Part shown: piece after piece, positions 62,301 to 64,000 of the stretch
Numbering within the stretch: position 1 is the stretch's first letter
Layout: every line of letters begins with the position of its first letter
From: Caldilineaceae bacterium
Lineage (GTDB): Bacteria; Chloroflexota; Anaerolineae; Caldilineales; Caldilineaceae
Direction: 5' to 3'
Assembly: GCA_022842065.1 (NCBI GenBank)
Contig: JALHQH010000012.1
Location: forward strand, 62,001 to 126,000
DNA length: 64,000 nucleotides
Position numbers and translations under genes: made by a program
The notes under the pieces: model-generated
What the model saw: the letters and a program-made list of their open reading frames with translations, nothing else
Told to the model about the DNA's origin: nothing
The model's database searches: none

Positions 62301-63602
62301 GTCCGCATTTTCCGGGATGGCTTTGATAATCCCAATTCAGGGTGGCCCACAGGGGTAGCCGGTACTTGTGAATCTGCTTACCGGGATCTGAATAATGATG
62401 GGGCGACCGATCTCTTTACCGCAAAGGTATTACGTGGCAACGACATCTGTATTTACAGTGCCCCTACGACAGCGCAGACGAGTGGCCTCTATGAGACTTA
62501 CGCGCGCAAAGAGAGTGCTACTGACGGCAGCGTCTATGGGTTGGTCTTTGGCTTGAATAACCAAACGATTAACAGCAATAACAATCGTTATTACCTCTTC
62601 TGGGTTGATCCCTTTGACCAGACCTACGCCCTCCATCTGGTCGATCGCGGTAATTGGAGTAACTTGACCGGCAACAGCAACAATGCCTTTGTCTTTAGTA
62701 ATGCGATCAATCGCGATGAGGAGCTAAACCATCTGCGCGTGCGCCGTGAAGGGAACTTGATCCTGCTCTTTATCAACCATACCTTTGTCCATGTCATCAA
62801 CAACAACGCACTCGCCAATTTTGGTTTTGTTGGCGTGGCCAACTGGTATGCCTATGATACGACGGCTGCCATTGCCAGCTTCGATGATTTTGGCGTTAAT
62901 CGTATTGGCGAAGTCTACCGCGATTCGTATGCGAACGCGGCGAGCGGCTGGTTTGTAGAAGCACGCGATGTCTGTCAGGCGGCGTATACTAGCGGCCTCT
63001 ATCGCACGGCGACCCAGCCTGACTATCTCTGTCTCTACCGGTCGCCGGCCGCGGCGCAGATCAATGGTCGTTTTGATGCCGTGGCGCGGCGCGGTGATAC
63101 CTTCTATCAGACCGCCTATGGGTTACTCTTTGGGGAGGATGGCAACTTTACCAGCTATTATGCCCTGCTGGTCATCCCTGATATTCAGGCTTTTGCCCTG
63201 GCCAAGTATGTGGAGGGGGCCGGCTGGTTTAGCCTCAGTTGGAATCCAACCACGCAAACCGCGTGGCTCTTCAGTGACAAGATCAACACGGGCACCAGCC
63301 CTAATCGGCTCACGGTCGAACGCGATGGTGATCTCTTCCGTGTTTGGCTGAATGACCAATTTGTGGATGCTTACATTGATCCACAACCGCTCAACGGTGG
63401 CTTCTATGGGGTAATCAACTGGTCATCTGCCTTTGAGACCGCCATTGCCGACTTTGATGATTTTAATGTCGTTGGCTGGGATCCGGGCAGTGGCACCCTC
63501 ACCCGTGCCGCTGCCGCCACGGACCGGCTGAGCACACCGAGCACCAACCTGCCCCAATTCCAACCGTTGCCCGGTGCTCGATCTGGCGTGATCGTCGAGT
63601 AA
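59388..63602 (+). CDS. Giant BNR/VPS10-repeat lipoprotein
   Basis: A 1404-residue exported lipoprotein; lipobox LLSAC with C42. Residues 170-880 form sortilin/xyloglucanase-type propellers built from BNR Asp-box repeats (KSTNGGDSWVAL, KSTDGGQSWRLL, RSTDGGQNWQLL, RTTDRGESWTPI, QSTDEGRSWIPF). FYLPLINR follows at about residue 887 and then a Thr/Pro linker (TPTATPTPV). Residues 970-1370 hold two similar jelly-roll domains (FRDGFDNPNSGWPTG; YRDSYANAASGWFVE). It probably binds or degrades polysaccharide at the cell surface. The ATG at 59388 follows GAGGAAG. Confidence 0.85.
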   Translation: MSLRSPYTTTHHAHPLLPRCSQRSGSSLLWLSTLLLLLLSACQPATVRPTAGNVVAPAPRTPFAAGTVLTYESAHTLRTEGVIWQAATANLPTDHAGAGESPAASGYAREQEDYVPSAALFAQPAVTELEGLGDGPSRRLSFFAAQRAYPLETLPSGGYARAVQQTLAMLPLQAAAGLPLWQNIGPAPMQNSRMGQQPIDVSGRVRAVVIDPRNSNVIYLGAAMGGVWKSTNGGDSWVALTDKEPSLAIGSLALDPQNPDIIYAGTGEPTLGLDNYYGAGILKSTDGGQSWRLLGENVFGGAGVSKIVIDPTNSNVLYAALARTGVAGATSPPRGVFKSTDGGQSWQALISCSDCDGVSDLLLNAQTPTTLYAGFYDFGIVRSTDGGQNWQLLGNGLPDPQQFFVQRTLLSMSNSNPNIIFASLHVVVTDQYDGAVLFKTTDGGQSWTQIPTDNFNFCGSQCWYSHTLAVHPTNPNTVLLGGMADYIGETPADFRIQRVVVRTDNNGQNWTDLTPNTAPNKTLHPDMHAITFDPNDPQTIWVGNDGGVFRSTDGGATWTSRNTNLATLQFTGFAVDGRNEQIIQGGMQDNNKAFTTDGGTNRAWIATDAGDGGFALIDPFAANIWYGTRFGKSFQRNDAGPNTLGHWPAKVNGINQQDGALFYMPIAADPSTAGVFYLGTYRLYRTTDRGESWTPISAALGGARGFLSAITVAPADPKTIYAGTADGNIQISRDRGGSWTNTTKAPLPGRFVSRIAVHPTQATTAYVVYNGFNTHTPNAPGHIFKTGDGGTTWQDISTNLPDVPLLSIVLDRQQPSTIYVGSDTGVFQSTDEGRSWIPFNNGLPNVAVVELAMNSSGSTLFAATHGRSVFKVLIDSAATGPVRNFYLPLINRNAAPPTAGPTPTALPTVPPTATPTPVATNTPTATPTPVTPQGTQFPTLTPSATAPVQETPTVTNTPGDGPTPIATATPAVRIFRDGFDNPNSGWPTGVAGTCESAYRDLNNDGATDLFTAKVLRGNDICIYSAPTTAQTSGLYETYARKESATDGSVYGLVFGLNNQTINSNNNRYYLFWVDPFDQTYALHLVDRGNWSNLTGNSNNAFVFSNAINRDEELNHLRVRREGNLILLFINHTFVHVINNNALANFGFVGVANWYAYDTTAAIASFDDFGVNRIGEVYRDSYANAASGWFVEARDVCQAAYTSGLYRTATQPDYLCLYRSPAAAQINGRFDAVARRGDTFYQTAYGLLFGEDGNFTSYYALLVIPDIQAFALAKYVEGAGWFSLSWNPTTQTAWLFSDKINTGTSPNRLTVERDGDLFRVWLNDQFVDAYIDPQPLNGGFYGVINWSSAFETAIADFDDFNVVGWDPGSGTLTRAAAATDRLSTPSTNLPQFQPLPGARSGVIVE

Positions 63603-63622
63603 TTCAGCCTGGGATTCGATGG

Positions 63623-63663
63623 GGTGGGTGTGCGTAAACAGCTTCTGCCGGCGCACACCCACC
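63623..63663 (+). terminator. Stem-loop after the BNR lipoprotein gene
   Basis: GGTGGGTGTGCG pairs with CGCACACCCACC; no T run. Confidence 0.6.
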
Positions 63664-63718
63664 TCATCACAAAAACTGTGTCAGCCCCCATTGCGGTTCG
63701 CCAATCAGCCTTTCTTCG

Positions 63719-63727
63719 TGGTAAAAT
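63719..63727 (+). promoter_or_regulatory. Extended -10 promoter, leaderless
   Basis: TGG-TAAAAT with the ATG beginning 7 bases after the hexamer, the same spacing as at the sigma-factor gene. Confidence 0.5.
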
Positions 63728-63733
63728 CGGGTT

Positions 63734-64000
63734 ATGAACCGTTGGCATATCATCTTTTTACTCGTATTAGTTTTAGGCGGGCCGTGGCTTTGGCTCAACC
63801 GGTTACCCGTGGTGGCGGAGCCTGATTGGCGCATGCCCCAGCCCGCCGTTGGTCATCCTGCCCCGGACTTCACCCTGCCTACCCTGGATGGCGAATCTTT
63901 TTCGTTGGCCGAAAAACAGGGGATGCCGATTGTGCTCAACTTCTGGGCAACCTGGTGTGGTCCGTGCGCGAATGAAATGCCAACATTACAAACCACCTTT
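63734..64000 (+). CDS. TlpA/ResA-like thioredoxin (partial)
   Basis: The first 89 residues of a membrane-anchored thioredoxin, cut by the window edge. An N-terminal anchor helix ([17 protein letters not shown]) is followed by [22 protein letters not shown] and [18 protein letters not shown] with the WCGPC active site. Relatives reduce disulfides outside the membrane, often for cytochrome c maturation. An extended -10 promoter directly abuts the start. Confidence 0.93.
   Translation, partial: MNRWHIIFLLVLVLGGPWLWLNRLPVVAEPDWRMPQPAVGHPAPDFTLPTLDGESFSLAEKQGMPIVLNFWATWCGPCANEMPTLQTTF

Overview
The window looks like a piece of a Chloroflexota chromosome, most likely from the Anaerolineae/Caldilineae side. 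This is inferred from gene content: a TPR-CHAT protein with its own sigma factor, many large secreted beta-propeller and Ig-like proteins, PIG-L and PHP hydrolases, Uma2 and DUF4281 proteins, and intergenic regions full of dispersed palindromes. No rRNA, integrase, transposase or CRISPR array is visible. One tRNA gene, tRNA-His(GTG), lies at 6960-7036.

Layout. Positions 1-5.7 kb hold housekeeping and redox genes: xseB, a divergent PAP2 protein, a B12-type radical SAM protein, a thioredoxin-like protein, a Crp/Fnr regulator, a 7Fe ferredoxin and a PIG-L deacetylase. Positions 5.75-6.77 kb contain no believable protein. They hold a promoter, a dense series of hairpins and two strong terminators, read here as a large structured non-coding RNA plus a second hairpin-rich unit. 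tRNA-His, a zinc-finger membrane protein and an HNH nuclease follow. Positions 9.1-14.1 kb are a complete sulfate-type ABC importer whose ATPase carries two C-terminal universal-stress-like domains. Positions 14.5-20.1 kb hold a 33-residue membrane peptide, lgt, a sulfatase-fold enzyme, a PHP hydrolase and a LacI regulator. Positions 20.4-24.1 kb hold a TetR regulator, two membrane proteins (one ABA4-like) and two flavodoxin-fold proteins.

Positions 24.3-39.4 kb form an envelope and signalling region: a hydrazine-synthase-alpha-like propeller with a heme motif, then a sigma factor, a double zinc-finger (anti-sigma-like) protein, a TPR-CHAT protease, a subtilase with a Calx-beta domain and a 1468-residue secreted protein. 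The sigma/zinc-finger/CHAT/subtilase order suggests a protease-controlled transcription switch. Positions 39.5-45.1 kb hold a MazF/RHH toxin-antitoxin pair, threonine aldolase, Uma2, a small CxCGH protein, DinB, a PHP hydrolase and a sugar-phosphate isomerase. Positions 45.9-64 kb hold a SpoIID-like secreted protein, an enolase-superfamily enzyme, a GT39-like membrane protein, a class I amidotransferase, a DJ-1-like protein, an NB-ARC protein followed by a TPR/LuxR protein, another isomerase, an UlaG-like hydrolase, a giant BNR-repeat lipoprotein and the start of a TlpA-like thioredoxin.

Two themes cut across the window. First, four unrelated exported proteins end at exactly the same kind of short motif, aromatic-Leu/Val-Pro-x-hydrophobic-x-Arg-COOH, and a fifth has it before a Thr/Pro linker. 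This is a candidate sorting or processing signal. Second, five intergenic loci carry degenerate tandem arrays with a strict 8-bp period, two of them folded into inverted arrangements, alongside several families of perfect palindromes.
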